Shown piece by piece: positions 53,712-63,980 of a stretch of 64,000 bases of DNA. Location of the stretch: the NCBI RefSeq assembly GCF_031432975.1, contig NZ_CP133838.1:1736001-1800000 (forward strand), given 5' to 3'. This stretch comes from Buttiauxella selenatireducens. GTDB taxonomy: Bacteria; Pseudomonadota; Gammaproteobacteria; Enterobacterales; Enterobacteriaceae. Both the position numbers and the translations under genes were made by a program. How positions within the stretch are numbered: position 1 is the first letter of the stretch; the number at the start of each line of letters is the position of its first letter. The notes beneath the pieces were generated by a model. That model was not told where the DNA came from, searched no databases, and saw only the letters and a list, made by a program, of their open reading frames with translations.

Positions 53712-54499
53712 GTGAGCCGCAGGTGATGGTGTTTGGTGGAACCAGTGATGCCCGGTTTATTTGCCAGATCCTCGATGAACATCGCATTACCTACACGCAT
53801 TCGGTAGCGACGGCGGTCGGCAAAGAGCTGGCGGGTAATATCAGCGGCAAGATCCGCGTCGGGCGTATCGACGCCGACGAAATTGCCGACTTGTTGATGA
53901 GCAGCGCCGTGCGCTGGGTGATTGATGCCTCGCATCCGTATGCAGAGTTGCTGGGGCGCAATATTCATCAGGCCTGCGAAACCGTGGGTGTGCCCCTAAG
54001 CCGTTATCAACGCCGCAGCGAACTCAACGACCTGGAACACCCGCAGTTGCACAAAGTGGCGAACCTGCAAGCTGCGTGTTCCGTGGCTTTGCAATATGGC
54101 CCGCGCGTACTGCTGACCACCGGCAGCAAAGAGCTTGCGGCGTATCAGCAAGGTTTACCTGGAAAAACGCTGCTGGCGCGGGTTTTGCCCACCAGCGAAG
54201 TGATGGCCGAATGCGAAGCGCTGGGCCTCGGCGTGGATAACATCATTGCGCTGCGCGGCCCGTTTAGCGCCGAGTTTAACGACGCTATCTATGCCTTTTG
54301 CTCGCCGGATGTGGTGATCACTAAAGAGTCCGGCGCAGAAGGGGGGTATCTCGACAAAGTCACTCCGGCGTTGGCGCGGGGCATCCCCTGTATCGTTGTG
54401 ACGCGCCCGCAGCCTCGGGTCAGTGGCGCTGAATTATTAGCAAGCCGTGATGATGTGTGCCGCCGTGTCACACGCTGGCTGCAAGAGAGGAAAGAATGA
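53708..54499 (+). CDS. cbiJ: Cobalt-precorrin-6A reductase
   Basis: It reduces cobalt-precorrin-6A using NAD(P)H. The 263-residue protein starts at GTG 53708, overlapping cbiH by four bases. FGGTSDARFICQIL at the N-terminus, DASHPYAE and TGSKELAAYQ are family motifs. It ends four bases into cbiK. Confidence 0.94.
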   Translation: MSEPQVMVFGGTSDARFICQILDEHRITYTHSVATAVGKELAGNISGKIRVGRIDADEIADLLMSSAVRWVIDASHPYAELLGRNIHQACETVGVPLSRYQRRSELNDLEHPQLHKVANLQAACSVALQYGPRVLLTTGSKELAAYQQGLPGKTLLARVLPTSEVMAECEALGLGVDNIIALRGPFSAEFNDAIYAFCSPDVVITKESGAEGGYLDKVTPALARGIPCIVVTRPQPRVSGAELLASRDDVCRRVTRWLQERKE

Positions 54500-55293
54500 A
54501 GAAAGCTCTATTGGTTATCAGTTTTGGCACCAGCTACCACGACACCTGTGGCAAAAATATTGTTGCATGTGAAGAACAACTCGCCAGCACTTTTGCTGAC
54601 CGCGACCTGTTCCGCGCGTTCACCTCCGGCATGATTATTCGCAAATTAAAAAGCCGCGATAATCTGGATATCGATTCACCTGCGCAGGCGTTACGCCGCC
54701 TGGCCGAGTTGGGATATCAGGACGTTGCCGTTCAGTCGCTGCACGTCATTAATGGCGACGAGTACGAAAAAATTGCCCGTGAGGTGCAAGCCCATCGTCA
54801 CCTGTTCCAGCGCCTGGCATTAGGTAACGCATTATTGAGTGATTTCAACGACTACGAATGGTTACTTAGCGCCTTGCAAAGCCAGATGCCACCGCTTGAA
54901 GCCGACGAACGCGTGGTGTTTATGGGCCACGGTGCCAGCCATCACGCGTTTTCAGCCTATGCCTGTCTCGATCATCTAATGGTGGCACGCCGTATTCCTG
55001 CTCGGGTTGGCGCAGTAGAAAGCTATCCAGAAATCGACCTTATCGTGCGCGGTTTGCAGCAAGACAATGTCCGTAAAGTCCACCTGATGCCATTAATGCT
55101 GGTGGCTGGTGATCATGCGATTAATGACATGGCGTCTGACGAAGAGGACTCCTGGAAAACACAGTTGCAGGAAGCAGGAATAGAAGCCCAGCCCTGGTTA
55201 CAAGGACTGGGAGAAAACCCGCAAATTCGCGCGATGTTCGTTAATCATTTGCAGCGTGCGCTGGAGAAATCAGCAAACGAGGTGGCAGCATGA
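54496..55293 (+). CDS. cbiK: Anaerobic cobalt chelatase
   Basis: It inserts Co2+ into sirohydrochlorin, the entry step of the anaerobic pathway. It has 265 residues (Salmonella 264) from ATG 54496 (MKKALLVISFGTS). The catalytic histidines fall exactly at His145 (FMGHGASHH) and His207 (VAGDHAIND), as in Salmonella CbiK. GAGAGGAAAG is the ribosome site. Confidence 0.96.
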   Translation: MKKALLVISFGTSYHDTCGKNIVACEEQLASTFADRDLFRAFTSGMIIRKLKSRDNLDIDSPAQALRRLAELGYQDVAVQSLHVINGDEYEKIAREVQAHRHLFQRLALGNALLSDFNDYEWLLSALQSQMPPLEADERVVFMGHGASHHAFSAYACLDHLMVARRIPARVGAVESYPEIDLIVRGLQQDNVRKVHLMPLMLVAGDHAINDMASDEEDSWKTQLQEAGIEAQPWLQGLGENPQIRAMFVNHLQRALEKSANEVAA

Positions 55294-56003
55294 GCGGCCG
55301 TTTATATGCCCTCGGCACCGGCCCGGGTGCCAGCGACCTGATCACCGTACGCGCAGCGCGCATCATCGGCAAACTGGATGTTTTGTACGCCCCGGCTGGC
55401 CGCAAAGGCGGTGACAGCCTGGCACTTTCGATTGTGCGCGAATACCTCAGCGACACCACCGAAGTGCGCACCTGCCACTTCCCGATGAGCGCCGATAACG
55501 ACGAAAAAGCGCGGGTGTGGGATGAAACCGCAGCCGCCTTACAGCATGAAGTTGAACAAGGAAAACAGGTCGGGTTTATCACGCTCGGGGACTCGATGTT
55601 ATTCAGCACCTGGGTGTTTTTGCTGGCGCGAATGGGCAACCCGGAATGGCTGGAAATTGTCCCTGGCGTCACCTCTTTTGCCGCCATTGCCTCACGTGCG
55701 CAATTGCCGCTGGCGATGGAACAACAATCGCTGGCGGTGATGTCTTGCACTGCTTCGCATCAGGCGTTGACGGAGGCGTTGCGCTCGCATGACTGCGTGG
55801 TGCTGATGAAAGTCTACGGGCGGTTCGCGCAAATCAAAGCGTTGCTGCAACACCTCGGGCTTATCGACCATGCGCTGTTAATGGCAGAAGCAACATTACC
55901 GGGTGAGCAATGTTTCCGAAATCTGGAAGAGGTGCCGGACGACCAGACGCTGCCGTATTTCTCGACCATTCTGGTGAATAAACAGTGGAGTCCTCGCCGT
56001 TAA
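55290..56003 (+). CDS. cbiL: Cobalt-precorrin-2 C20-methyltransferase
   Basis: This is the first methylation after cobalt insertion. The tetrapyrrole methylase has 237 residues, equal to Salmonella. [26 protein letters not shown] and [11 protein letters not shown] are seen. It overlaps cbiK by four bases and precedes the cobalt transporter genes. Confidence 0.95.
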   Translation: MSGRLYALGTGPGASDLITVRAARIIGKLDVLYAPAGRKGGDSLALSIVREYLSDTTEVRTCHFPMSADNDEKARVWDETAAALQHEVEQGKQVGFITLGDSMLFSTWVFLLARMGNPEWLEIVPGVTSFAAIASRAQLPLAMEQQSLAVMSCTASHQALTEALRSHDCVVLMKVYGRFAQIKALLQHLGLIDHALLMAEATLPGEQCFRNLEEVPDDQTLPYFSTILVNKQWSPRR

Positions 56004-56016
56004 GCAAGGGAAAACC

Positions 56017-56748
56017 ATGGAAAAATTACTTAAAAAACTCTCGCTAAGCGGTCTTGGCATGGGGATGTTGCTGCTCATCGTGCCGCAAGAAGCGTTCGCC
56101 ATGCATATCATGGAAGGATTCTTACCGCCAGTGTGGGCGCTGGCGTGGTGGATTTTGTTCCTGCCATGCCTGTATGTCGGGCTGGTTCGTTTGCGCCAAA
56201 TCGTTGCGCACGACAGCAACCAGAAAGTGCTGCTGGCGTTATGCGGTGCCTTTATTTTTGTGCTCTCGGCGCTAAAAATCCCCTCGGTCACTGGAAGCTG
56301 TTCGCACCCAACTGGCGTGGGTCTGGCGGTTATTTTGTTCGGCCCAGGTGTCGTGGCAGTGCTGGGCGCCATCGTGCTGCTGTTCCAGGCATTGTTACTG
56401 GCACACGGCGGCCTGACAACGCTGGGTGCCAATGGGATGTCGATGGCGGTGATTGGGCCGGTGGTGGGGTATCTGGTCTGGAAGCTGGCCTGTAAAGCGG
56501 GCTTTCGCCGGGACGTCAGCGTCTTCCTGTGCGCCATGGTCGCTGACCTGATGACCTATTTCGTCACTTCAATTCAGCTCGGCGTCGCGTTCCCCGACCC
56601 GCACTTTGGCATCACCGGTTCGTCGTTGAAATTCATGAGCATCTTCTGCCTGACGCAAATCCCGATTGCGATTGCTGAAGGCTTGCTGACGGTCATGATT
56701 TACGACCAGCTCACGAAGCGACAACTGCTACCCGCCCGGAGTCAATAA
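56017..56748 (+). CDS. cbiM: Cobalt ECF transporter S-component CbiM
   Basis: This substrate-specific membrane subunit for Co2+ uptake has 243 residues. A signal-like segment (residues 1-28, ending EAFA) would leave mature Met29-His30, MHIMEGFLP, where the N-terminal Met-His is known to bind cobalt in the family. About six to seven helices follow, with HPTGVGL near residue 92. It is followed by cbiN one base later. Confidence 0.95.
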   Translation: MEKLLKKLSLSGLGMGMLLLIVPQEAFAMHIMEGFLPPVWALAWWILFLPCLYVGLVRLRQIVAHDSNQKVLLALCGAFIFVLSALKIPSVTGSCSHPTGVGLAVILFGPGVVAVLGAIVLLFQALLLAHGGLTTLGANGMSMAVIGPVVGYLVWKLACKAGFRRDVSVFLCAMVADLMTYFVTSIQLGVAFPDPHFGITGSSLKFMSIFCLTQIPIAIAEGLLTVMIYDQLTKRQLLPARSQ

Positions 56749-56749
56749 C

Positions 56750-57031
56750 ATGAAGAAAACGCTGATTTTGCTCGCCCTGGTGGTGGGATTAATGATTGTG
56801 CCGTTTTTTGTTCCTCACGGCGGTGAATACGGTGGCTCAGATGACCAGGCGGAAAGCCAGATTTTGGTCGTCGCCCCACACTACAAACCGTGGTTCCAGC
56901 CGCTTTATGAGCCGGCCAGCAGCGAAATTGAAAGTCTGTTGTTCACCTTGCAAGGTTCAATCGGTACGGCGGTGATTTTCTACATTTTGGGCTTCTATCG
57001 GGGCAGACGCGAAGACCATGCTGGGGATTGA
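56750..57031 (+). CDS. cbiN: Cobalt transporter accessory protein CbiN
   Basis: The 93-residue protein has two membrane helices (about 5-22 and 66-84) and a periplasmic loop containing GGEYGGSDDQAE. It assists CbiM in cobalt loading. It overlaps cbiQ by 14 bases. Confidence 0.94.
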   Translation: MKKTLILLALVVGLMIVPFFVPHGGEYGGSDDQAESQILVVAPHYKPWFQPLYEPASSEIESLLFTLQGSIGTAVIFYILGFYRGRREDHAGD

Positions 57032-57695
57032 TAAACTCAGCTACCAGAGTCGCTGGTGCCGGGTCTCCCCGCTGCGCAAATTCGCACTGTATCTGGTGAT
57101 GTTGGTGCTGGCGTTTGCGCTGCCGCCCGTCGGGCAGGCCGCTTTATTGCTGGTGATTGCGGTTTTTACCTGCTGGCTGCTGCGCGTCGGCCCACGGCGA
57201 TATTTACGCTGGCTGGCGGTGCCGCTGGGTTTTTTAGTGATGGGCGTGGGGACGATTATCCTGAGTGTTGCGCATCACCCGCAATCTTTGTTGTTGAGCG
57301 TACCGATCGGCTCATTTTATCTCGGCATTGATGCGCAAGGGCTGGCGATGGCGAATCAGACTTTCTGGCGCAGCCTTGCCGCACTGGCCGCAACTTACTG
57401 GCTGGTACTGAACCTGCCGTTTGGGCAATTAATCATCCTCTTACAGCGCTTAAGAGTGCCACGATTATTAATCGAGCAAATCCTGCTCACCTGGCGTTTT
57501 ATTTTTATCCTGTTGGACGAGGCGCAGGCCATTCACCGTGCTCAGACATTACGTTTCGGTTATCGTACCTTGCCCGGTGGCTACCGCTCGTTTGCTATGT
57601 TGGTGAGCATGCTGTTTTCCCGCGTGCTGCTGCGTTACCAACAAATGGTCACCACGCTGGATATCAAACTTTACCAGGGGGATTTCCACCTGTGA
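57018..57695 (+). CDS. cbiQ: Cobalt ECF transporter T-component CbiQ
   Basis: The 225-residue membrane coupling subunit links CbiM to the ATPase. It begins MLGIDKLSYQSRWCRVSPLRK. Coupling-helix-like motif QTLRFGYRT and the C-terminal [20 protein letters not shown] match Salmonella CbiQ closely. It shares GTGA with cbiO. Confidence 0.94.
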   Translation: MLGIDKLSYQSRWCRVSPLRKFALYLVMLVLAFALPPVGQAALLLVIAVFTCWLLRVGPRRYLRWLAVPLGFLVMGVGTIILSVAHHPQSLLLSVPIGSFYLGIDAQGLAMANQTFWRSLAALAATYWLVLNLPFGQLIILLQRLRVPRLLIEQILLTWRFIFILLDEAQAIHRAQTLRFGYRTLPGGYRSFAMLVSMLFSRVLLRYQQMVTTLDIKLYQGDFHL

Positions 57696-58516
57696 GAACC
57701 GCACCGATGCTGACAACCCAGAATGTCTCTTTTTGCTACCAGGACGATGTTGTTCTGCATGACTTAACCTTCGATTTTGGCGCATATCCGGTGACGGGCA
57801 TCGTCGGCAAAAATGGCTGCGGAAAATCCACGCTGTTCATGAATCTCAACGGCGTTTTACGCCCGCAAAAAGGCGCGGTGTTATGGCAGGGCAAACCCAT
57901 AAATACCAGCAAAAGTGGGTTGATTGAGCACCGCCAGCGCGTCACGACCGTATTCCAGGACCCCGAGCAGCAAATCTTTTACACCGATATTGATAGCGAT
58001 ATTGCGTTTAGCTTGCGTAACCTTGGCGTCAACGAAGCCGAGATTACCCGCCGTGTGGAGCAGGCGATTCAACTGGTGGATGCGCAGGCTTTTCGCCATC
58101 AGCCGATTCAGTATTTAAGCCACGGGCAAAAGAAGCGCGTGGCGATTGCCGGTGCGCTGGTGATGGAAGCCGACTACTTGTTGCTGGATGAACCGACGGC
58201 AGGGCTTGACCCATCCGGTCGGCAGCAAATGATTGAAATCATTGCGCGCATTGCTTCCCAGGGTAAGCATGTGGTTATCTCAAGCCATGATATTGATTTG
58301 ATTTACGAAGTTTGCGACGGTGTCTACGTCCTGAAAGACGGGAAAATTATGGCCACGGGTGCGCCCGGTGACGTTTTCAGCCAGGCCGACATGCTGCACG
58401 ATGCCGGGTTGGTGCAGCCGTGGTTAGTGAAATTGCACAGTGAGCTCGGGTTCCCGCTGTGTAAAACCGAAACTCAATTGTTCAACGCCTTACGCGTTTC
58501 AAAGGAAGCTTTATGA
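57692..58516 (+). CDS. cbiO: Cobalt transporter ATPase CbiO
   Basis: This ABC ATPase powers cobalt import. Walker [11 protein letters not shown]-loop in [10 protein letters not shown], signature LSHGQKKR and Walker [13 protein letters not shown] are present. The GTG at 57692 (274 residues) fits the operon's four-base overlap pattern and has GGGGG upstream; the ATG at 57707 (269 residues) aligns better with the Salmonella N-terminus. Either start leaves the domain complete. Confidence 0.94.
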   Translation: MRTAPMLTTQNVSFCYQDDVVLHDLTFDFGAYPVTGIVGKNGCGKSTLFMNLNGVLRPQKGAVLWQGKPINTSKSGLIEHRQRVTTVFQDPEQQIFYTDIDSDIAFSLRNLGVNEAEITRRVEQAIQLVDAQAFRHQPIQYLSHGQKKRVAIAGALVMEADYLLLDEPTAGLDPSGRQQMIEIIARIASQGKHVVISSHDIDLIYEVCDGVYVLKDGKIMATGAPGDVFSQADMLHDAGLVQPWLVKLHSELGFPLCKTETQLFNALRVSKEAL

Positions 58517-60048
58517 GCCTTGCGATAATGATTCAGGGCACCGCCTCAGATGTCGGGAAAAGCATGCTGGTGGCCGGATTGTGTCGAATTTTTGTCCAGG
58601 ACGGCCAGCGCACCGCGCCGTTTAAATCCCAGAATATGGCGCTTAATTCTGGCATTACGCCGGATGGCAAAGAGATGGGCAGGGCGCAGATTTTCCAGGC
58701 TGAAGCGGCGGGTATCGCCCCTGATGTGCGCATGAATCCGGTGTTGCTCAAACCGACCAGTGACTGCAAAGCGCAGGTGGTGCTGATGGGCAAAGTCGCG
58801 ACAAATATGGATGCGGTCACTTATCACAATTACAAACCGCAGTTGAAAACGCAAATCCGCGAGGTTTACCAAAGCCTTGCGTCAGAGCACGACGTGATGG
58901 TACTGGAAGGGGCTGGAAGCCCGGCGGAAATTAATCTGCGCGATCGCGATATCGTCAATATGGGCATGGCGGAACTGGCTGAATGCCCGGTGGTGCTGGT
59001 GGCAGACATCGATCGCGGCGGTGTTTTCGCCGCGATCTACGGCACCATTGCGTTGCTGCTTGAGCATGAAAAATGGCGCGTAAAAGGGGTCATCATCAAT
59101 AAGTTTCGCGGCGATGTGGCGCTGCTTTATTCCGGCATCGAGCAAATCGAAGCGTTAACCGGTGTGCCGGTTTTAGGGGTAATGCCGTGGCTGAATGTCG
59201 ATCTCGAAGATGAAGACAGCGTGGTACTGGATCGTGGGAAATATGATTCGGTTAGCGCAAAAGATCTGGATATTGCGGTGCTGCAACTGCCGTACATGTC
59301 GAACTTCACCGATTTTAATGCGCTGGCGGCGCAACCGGACGTGCGTCTGCGTTATGTCGTCAAACCTGATGAGCTGGCAAACAGTGACCTGGTGATTGTG
59401 CCGGGGAGTAAAAATACGCTCGGCGATTTGCGCTGGGTGCGAGAAAACGGTCTTGAGCAGGCGTTACTTGCGCACCATCGGCGCGGCGGTGCAGTGCTGG
59501 GGATTTGCGGCGGCTATCAGATGCTCGGGCAGCATATTTACGATGAAGTGGAGTCGGGGCTTGGCGAAATGCCGGGCATGGGGCTGCTGGATGTCATCAC
59601 CCGTTTTGCCAATGAAAAAACTACTACCCGCGTGTTCGGACACGTTCAAAGGTCGCTGCCTGGCGTGTTTGCCGCAAGCGCAGGCCGTGCGCTTGCGGGT
59701 TATGAAATCCATATGGGTGAGACTCAGCGCGGAGCAAAAACTTCTCCTTTTGCAACGTTTACTGAGTGTAATACTCAGCCTTATCATAATCTTGATGGCG
59801 CGGTCAGCGAGGATGGGCGCGTGCTGGGGACGTATCTTCATGGCGTGTTTGATAGCGGTGAGTTTACCCGCAGCCTGCTGGACAGTTTACGCCTGCGCAA
59901 AGGGCTGACACCGTGGGAAGGCGAGCGCTTCGACTATCAACAACATAAAGAGCAGCAGTTTAATATTCTGGCTGACGCGATGCGCGAACACATCGATATT
60001 GCGCAGATTTACCAGATTATGCGGGAGCATCAGGAGCAATCGGTATGA
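58513..60048 (+). CDS. cbiP: Cobyric acid synthase
   Basis: It amidates side chains b, d, e and g of adenosylcobyrinate a,c-diamide. It has 511 residues (Salmonella 506). P-loop-like GTASDVGKS at 9-17, DIDRGGVFA, and the glutaminase nucleophile in [10 protein letters not shown] are seen, with a histidine in TYLHGVFD. It overlaps cbiO and cobU by four bases each. Confidence 0.96.
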   Translation: MSLAIMIQGTASDVGKSMLVAGLCRIFVQDGQRTAPFKSQNMALNSGITPDGKEMGRAQIFQAEAAGIAPDVRMNPVLLKPTSDCKAQVVLMGKVATNMDAVTYHNYKPQLKTQIREVYQSLASEHDVMVLEGAGSPAEINLRDRDIVNMGMAELAECPVVLVADIDRGGVFAAIYGTIALLLEHEKWRVKGVIINKFRGDVALLYSGIEQIEALTGVPVLGVMPWLNVDLEDEDSVVLDRGKYDSVSAKDLDIAVLQLPYMSNFTDFNALAAQPDVRLRYVVKPDELANSDLVIVPGSKNTLGDLRWVRENGLEQALLAHHRRGGAVLGICGGYQMLGQHIYDEVESGLGEMPGMGLLDVITRFANEKTTTRVFGHVQRSLPGVFAASAGRALAGYEIHMGETQRGAKTSPFATFTECNTQPYHNLDGAVSEDGRVLGTYLHGVFDSGEFTRSLLDSLRLRKGLTPWEGERFDYQQHKEQQFNILADAMREHIDIAQIYQIMREHQEQSV

Positions 60049-60587
60049 AGTTAGTCACGGGCGGCGCCCGTAGCGGGAAAAGCCGCCATGCAGAACAGTT
60101 GGCGGCAAATTTCGAGTGCGTACTGTATATCGCCACCTCGAAAATTTTCGACAGTGAAATGGCGCAGCGTATTCAGCATCATCGCGACAGCCGTCCTGCA
60201 CACTGGCGTACCGTCGAGCAGTATCGTGATTTAAATACCGTGATTACGCCAGATAACGAAGCGCATGAAGCCGTGCTGCTGGAGTGTATTACCACATTGA
60301 TTACCAACGTGATGTACGATGCTGCCGGGGAAAAGCCAGAGGACGACTGGGATTTTGCCGTGATGGAGCAGGTGGTGAATCAACAGATCGATATTTTGCT
60401 GGACGCCTGTGCGGAAAGTCCGGCGGAAGTGATTTTAGTGACGAACGAAGTGGGAATGGGCATTGTGCCGGAAAACCGCCTGGCGCGGCATTTCCGCGAT
60501 ATTGCCGGACGTATCAATCAGCGTCTGGCGCAAAATGCAGATGAAGTCTGGCTGGTGGTCTCAGGGATAGGAGTAAAAATTAAATGA
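60045..60587 (+). CDS. cobU: Adenosylcobinamide kinase / guanylyltransferase
   Basis: It phosphorylates adenosylcobinamide and transfers GMP to it. It has 180 residues (E. coli 181). P-loop GGARSGKS at 6-13, the GMP-accepting histidine region [12 protein letters not shown], and [11 protein letters not shown] are present. It overlaps cobS by four bases. Confidence 0.96.
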   Translation: MKLVTGGARSGKSRHAEQLAANFECVLYIATSKIFDSEMAQRIQHHRDSRPAHWRTVEQYRDLNTVITPDNEAHEAVLLECITTLITNVMYDAAGEKPEDDWDFAVMEQVVNQQIDILLDACAESPAEVILVTNEVGMGIVPENRLARHFRDIAGRINQRLAQNADEVWLVVSGIGVKIK

Positions 60588-61330
60588 TCTTCCGTTTGTT
60601 CTTCGCCACGTTGCAGTTTATGAGTCGCATTCCGGTACCGGTTCGTTGGGCCGAAGGGATTGAAACCCATCAATATGTGCGCGGTATTGTCACTTTTCCG
60701 TTTGTCGGCCTGGTGCTGGGCGCATTAGCGGGCGTGGTGTTTACGCTGTTGCAGCCGTGGGCAGGATTACCCCTGGCAGCACTCGGTTACGTGCTTGCCC
60801 TCGCACTGCTGACCGGCGGTTTCCATCTTGATGGTCTGGCGGATACCTGCGACGGTATTTTCTCGGCTCGCACTCGCGACCGGATGCTGGAAATCATGCG
60901 TGACAGCCGTCTCGGAACGCACGGCGGCCTGGCGCTTATCTTTGTGATTGTGATGAAAGTGCTGGTGGTCAGCGAGTTGGCACTGCGCGGGGGTAGCATG
61001 CTGGCGGTATTAGCCGCGGCATCCGTAGCCGGGCGCACCGCCAGTGTACTGCTGATGTATCACCATCAATACGCCCGTGAAAAAGGGCTGGGCAATCTGT
61101 TTATCGGCAAAGTGACGGGAACACAAACCTTCCTGACGCTGCTCGGCGGGGCGGTGTTATGTACTCTTTTGCTGCCAACCACTGGCCTTATCGCGTTGGT
61201 GTTAACCCTGCTGGCTGTTTTTGGCCTGGGCTGGATGTTGCGCCGCACCCTCGGCGGGCAAACGGGCGACACGCTCGGTGCCGCCATCGAACTGGGCGAA
61301 GTGGTTTTCCTGCTGGCGTTACTGCGATAA
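60584..61330 (+). CDS. cobS: Adenosylcobinamide-GDP ribazoletransferase (cobalamin synthase)
   Basis: This integral membrane enzyme joins adenosylcobinamide-GDP to alpha-ribazole(-phosphate). The 248-residue protein has six to seven helices and [11 protein letters not shown] at 81-91, the metal-binding family motif. It is followed by cobT after 35 bases. Confidence 0.95.
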   Translation: MIFRLFFATLQFMSRIPVPVRWAEGIETHQYVRGIVTFPFVGLVLGALAGVVFTLLQPWAGLPLAALGYVLALALLTGGFHLDGLADTCDGIFSARTRDRMLEIMRDSRLGTHGGLALIFVIVMKVLVVSELALRGGSMLAVLAAASVAGRTASVLLMYHHQYAREKGLGNLFIGKVTGTQTFLTLLGGAVLCTLLLPTTGLIALVLTLLAVFGLGWMLRRTLGGQTGDTLGAAIELGEVVFLLALLR

Positions 61331-61365
61331 CACCTCATTTTCATACCTGTGTATCAGAGAAAAAA

Positions 61366-62418
61366 ATGCAAACACTGAATTCTTTACTGGCAATGATTTC
61401 CCCGCTTGATAGCGAAGCAATGGCACGTGCGCAGAAGCATATTGATGGGCTGCTAAAACCGTTCGGCAGCCTTGGGCGCCTGGAGTCGTTAGCGGTGCAA
61501 TTGGCGGGTATGCCGGGGATGAAAAACGGCCTGACGACTCAGCGCAAAGCGATCCTCGTAATGTGCGCTGACCACGGCGTTTATGCCGAAGGCGTGGCGA
61601 TTTCCCCGCAAATTGTTACGGCCATTCAGGCGATGAACATGACGCGTCATAACACCGGTGTCTGCGTATTGGGTGCGACGGTGGGTGCCGATATTCATGT
61701 GGTTGATGTCGGTATCGATAGCGACGCATTGCCGGGCGTGCTGGATATGAAAGTGGCGCGAGGCAGTGGCAACATCGCCCAGGGCCCAGCGATGAGCCGT
61801 GAGCAGGCAGAAAATTTACTGCTGGCGACCATGAAACTCACCATGGAAAAAGCGGCTGAAGGCGTGACGCTGTTTGGCGTTGGCGAATTAGGGATGGCGA
61901 ATACAACGCCTGCGGCGGCGATGGTCAGCGTGTTGACCGACAGTTCACCGGATGATGTGGTCGGGATGGGCGCGAATTTCCCCGCCGAGCAGATGAACCA
62001 CAAAATCGCCGTGGTGCGTAAAGCAATTGCGACCAACCAGCCGGATGCCACAGACGGTATTGATGTCTTAGCAAAAGTCGGTGGTTTTGACCTGGTCGGC
62101 ATGACCGGCGTGATGTTGGGTGCCGCCGCAGCCGGTCTTCCGGTGGTGCTTGATGGCTTCCTGTCTTACGCCTCGGCACTCGCGGCCTGCCAGATTGCGC
62201 CAGGTGTACGTGATTATTTAATCCCGTCACATTTGTCTGCTGAAAAAGGCGCGGTGATTGCGATGAATAAGCTGGGGCTTGAGCCGTATTTACAGATGGG
62301 TATGCGTCTGGGCGAAGGGAGCGGGGCGGCGCTGGCGATGCACCTGGTGGATGCAGCATGTGCAATGCACAATGAAATGGGGTCGTTGGCGGAGAGTAAT
62401 ATTGTGTTGCCGGGGTGA
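61366..62418 (+). CDS. cobT: Nicotinate-nucleotide--DMB phosphoribosyltransferase
   Basis: It makes alpha-ribazole phosphate, the lower-ligand precursor. From ATG 61366 ([14 protein letters not shown]) it has 350 residues (Salmonella 356). [32 protein letters not shown] and the catalytic-glutamate block [10 protein letters not shown] near the C-terminus are clear. It is the last gene of the operon. An earlier in-frame start at 61159 lies within cobS and is not used. Confidence 0.95.
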   Translation: MQTLNSLLAMISPLDSEAMARAQKHIDGLLKPFGSLGRLESLAVQLAGMPGMKNGLTTQRKAILVMCADHGVYAEGVAISPQIVTAIQAMNMTRHNTGVCVLGATVGADIHVVDVGIDSDALPGVLDMKVARGSGNIAQGPAMSREQAENLLLATMKLTMEKAAEGVTLFGVGELGMANTTPAAAMVSVLTDSSPDDVVGMGANFPAEQMNHKIAVVRKAIATNQPDATDGIDVLAKVGGFDLVGMTGVMLGAAAAGLPVVLDGFLSYASALAACQIAPGVRDYLIPSHLSAEKGAVIAMNKLGLEPYLQMGMRLGEGSGAALAMHLVDAACAMHNEMGSLAESNIVLPG

Positions 62419-62510
62419 TTTCAGAGGTAGGTTTTTGGGGATTATGGGCTTGAGTTTGTTCCGTTCACCTTTGCGTTCAGCTATTCATTAAACACTTGCT
62501 AATGGTGAAC

Positions 62511-62870
62511 GTGTCAGGGGGATTACGACATCCCCCTGACAACCCCGTCGCCCGGTTTTAAATTGCCGCTTCGCGGTAAACCCCCGCTTTTCCCCAACGT
62601 TCAGGGTCGTTCGCGATTCGCTCCCGGCGATCGCTCTCTGGCGCCGTTCCCGACGGCGCCACCCCTACTTATGGGGAACGCGGGGGCAATTTATACCGGG
62701 AACAAAGTCAAAACCGATCTGGTTTTTGACCTTTAGTCCGGCATAAATCGCCTTCATTTTTACTTTAACGGACGGGTCACGTCGTTGGGAACTACGTCCA
62801 ACTAGCAAACGGAACCATTCCGAGCTAGCAAAACTCCCCAACAACGCCCCCGTTGCAACCCGCATAATCA
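62511..62870. repeat. Highly palindromic, gene-free element between cobT and acuI
   Basis: About 360 bases contain several nested hairpins: GTCAGGGGGAT (62513), TGGCGCCGT at 62639-62647 with ACGGCGCCA at 62653-62661, and a long imperfect stem around 62685-62752 with AAAGTCAAAACC (62704) against GGTTTTTGACCTTT (62721) inside matching ATTTATaCCGG / CCGGcATAAAT arms. A 66-codon minus-strand frame (62865-62665) overlaps it but looks like a by-product. It resembles a dispersed intergenic repeat or structured RNA; identity not established. Confidence 0.6.
62513..62540. terminator. Perfect 11-bp hairpin downstream of cobT
   Basis: GTCAGGGGGAT at 62513-62523 and ATCCCCCTGAC at 62530-62540 enclose a 6-base loop. 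It is strong, but no T-run follows on either strand. It may end the cob transcript with Rho help, or be the left edge of the palindromic element that follows. Confidence 0.55.
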
Positions 62871-62872
62871 GA

Positions 62873-63847
62873 TCAACGAACCTTCACCAGCGTACGTCCC
62901 TGAATCTCATTACTCATAAAGCTCTTAGCCACAGCAGGCGCCTGCTCCAGGCTAATTTCCGTTGTCGCTCTCTCGTAGAAACTCTCTGGCAGCAACTCGG
63001 CCAGGCGTTTCCATGCGCTAATACGACGCTCTTGCGGGGCGCTGACGGAATCCACACCTTGCAGACGCACGTTACGCAGAATAAATGGCATTACCGTCGT
63101 TGGCAGAGCGAATCCGCCCGCCAAACCGCATGCGGCGACACAACCGGAATAATTCATCTGCGCCAGCAGTTTGGCTAACACATTGCCGCCCACGGTATCC
63201 ACCGCACCGGCCCAAACCTGTTTTTCCAGTGGGCGTGTTTCGGCAAATTCGCTGCGCGGCAAAATACGGCTGGCACCTAACTGGCGTAAATACTCGTGAG
63301 TGGACTCTCGGCCAGAAACGGCAACAACCTGGTAGCCCAGAGCGTGGAGCAGGGCGATTGCCGTGCTGCCTACGCCACCGCTGGCACCGGTCACCACCAC
63401 TTCACCACTGGCAGGCGTAACACCCGCTTCTTCCAGCGCCATCACACATAACATGGCGGTAAAGCCTGCGGTGCCGACGATCATCGCTTTGCGTGCCGTT
63501 AAACCCGCAGGCAATGGAACCAGCCATTCGGATTTCACTCGAGCCTGCTCGGCAAGGCCACCCCAATGGTTTTCACCCACGCCCCAACCGGTTAACACCA
63601 CTTCCTGACCTGCGACAAATGCAGCATCGTGGCTTGTGTTTACACGACCAGCGAAATCAATCCCAGGCACCATCGGGAAATTACGGATGATTTTCCCAGT
63701 CCCGGTAATCGCCAGCGCGTCTTTATAGTTCAGGCTTGACCACTCAACATCGACCAGCACATTTCCCAGGTCTTCGGCCGGCGCAGCGATTTGCTTTATC
63801 TCTGCCTGAGTCTGGCCTTCAACTTGTTCAAGTACGACTGCTTTCAT
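62873..63847 (-). CDS. acuI: Acrylyl-CoA reductase (NADPH), AcuI/YhdH
   Basis: This MDR-family quinone-oxidoreductase-like enzyme reduces acryloyl-CoA to propionyl-CoA. It has 324 residues, as in E. coli YhdH. SSLNYKDALAITG, GIDFAGRV, the cofactor loop GASGGVGSTA and VAVSGRESTHEYLRQLGAS are characteristic. In E. coli the gene lies far away near accBC, so its position beside cobT is a rearrangement. It is transcribed toward the cob operon. Confidence 0.94.
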   Translation of the reverse strand: MKAVVLEQVEGQTQAEIKQIAAPAEDLGNVLVDVEWSSLNYKDALAITGTGKIIRNFPMVPGIDFAGRVNTSHDAAFVAGQEVVLTGWGVGENHWGGLAEQARVKSEWLVPLPAGLTARKAMIVGTAGFTAMLCVMALEEAGVTPASGEVVVTGASGGVGSTAIALLHALGYQVVAVSGRESTHEYLRQLGASRILPRSEFAETRPLEKQVWAGAVDTVGGNVLAKLLAQMNYSGCVAACGLAGGFALPTTVMPFILRNVRLQGVDSVSAPQERRISAWKRLAELLPESFYERATTEISLEQAPAVAKSFMSNEIQGRTLVKVR

Positions 63848-63958
63848 AGTAAATCCTCATTCTTTGAACCGAGCGTTTCGGTTGAGATGTTTCTAATGCC
63901 CAACACGGTATACCCGAAGCTCGTGAGAATAAAGAACACCAACGCTATTCCAGCGTAA

Positions 63959-63980
63959 TAACCTGCTTTTTAGCAGGTTA
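63959..63980. terminator. Hairpin near the right window edge
   Basis: TAACCTGC at 63959-63966 pairs with GCAGGTTA at 63973-63980, loop TTTTTA. No gene using it is visible inside the window; it may end a transcript coming from the right. Confidence 0.45.

Noticed and set aside
62665-62865. 66-residue minus-strand ORF before acuI
   Set aside because: It coincides with the nested-hairpin element and has no clear ribosome site. Kept only as part of that element.
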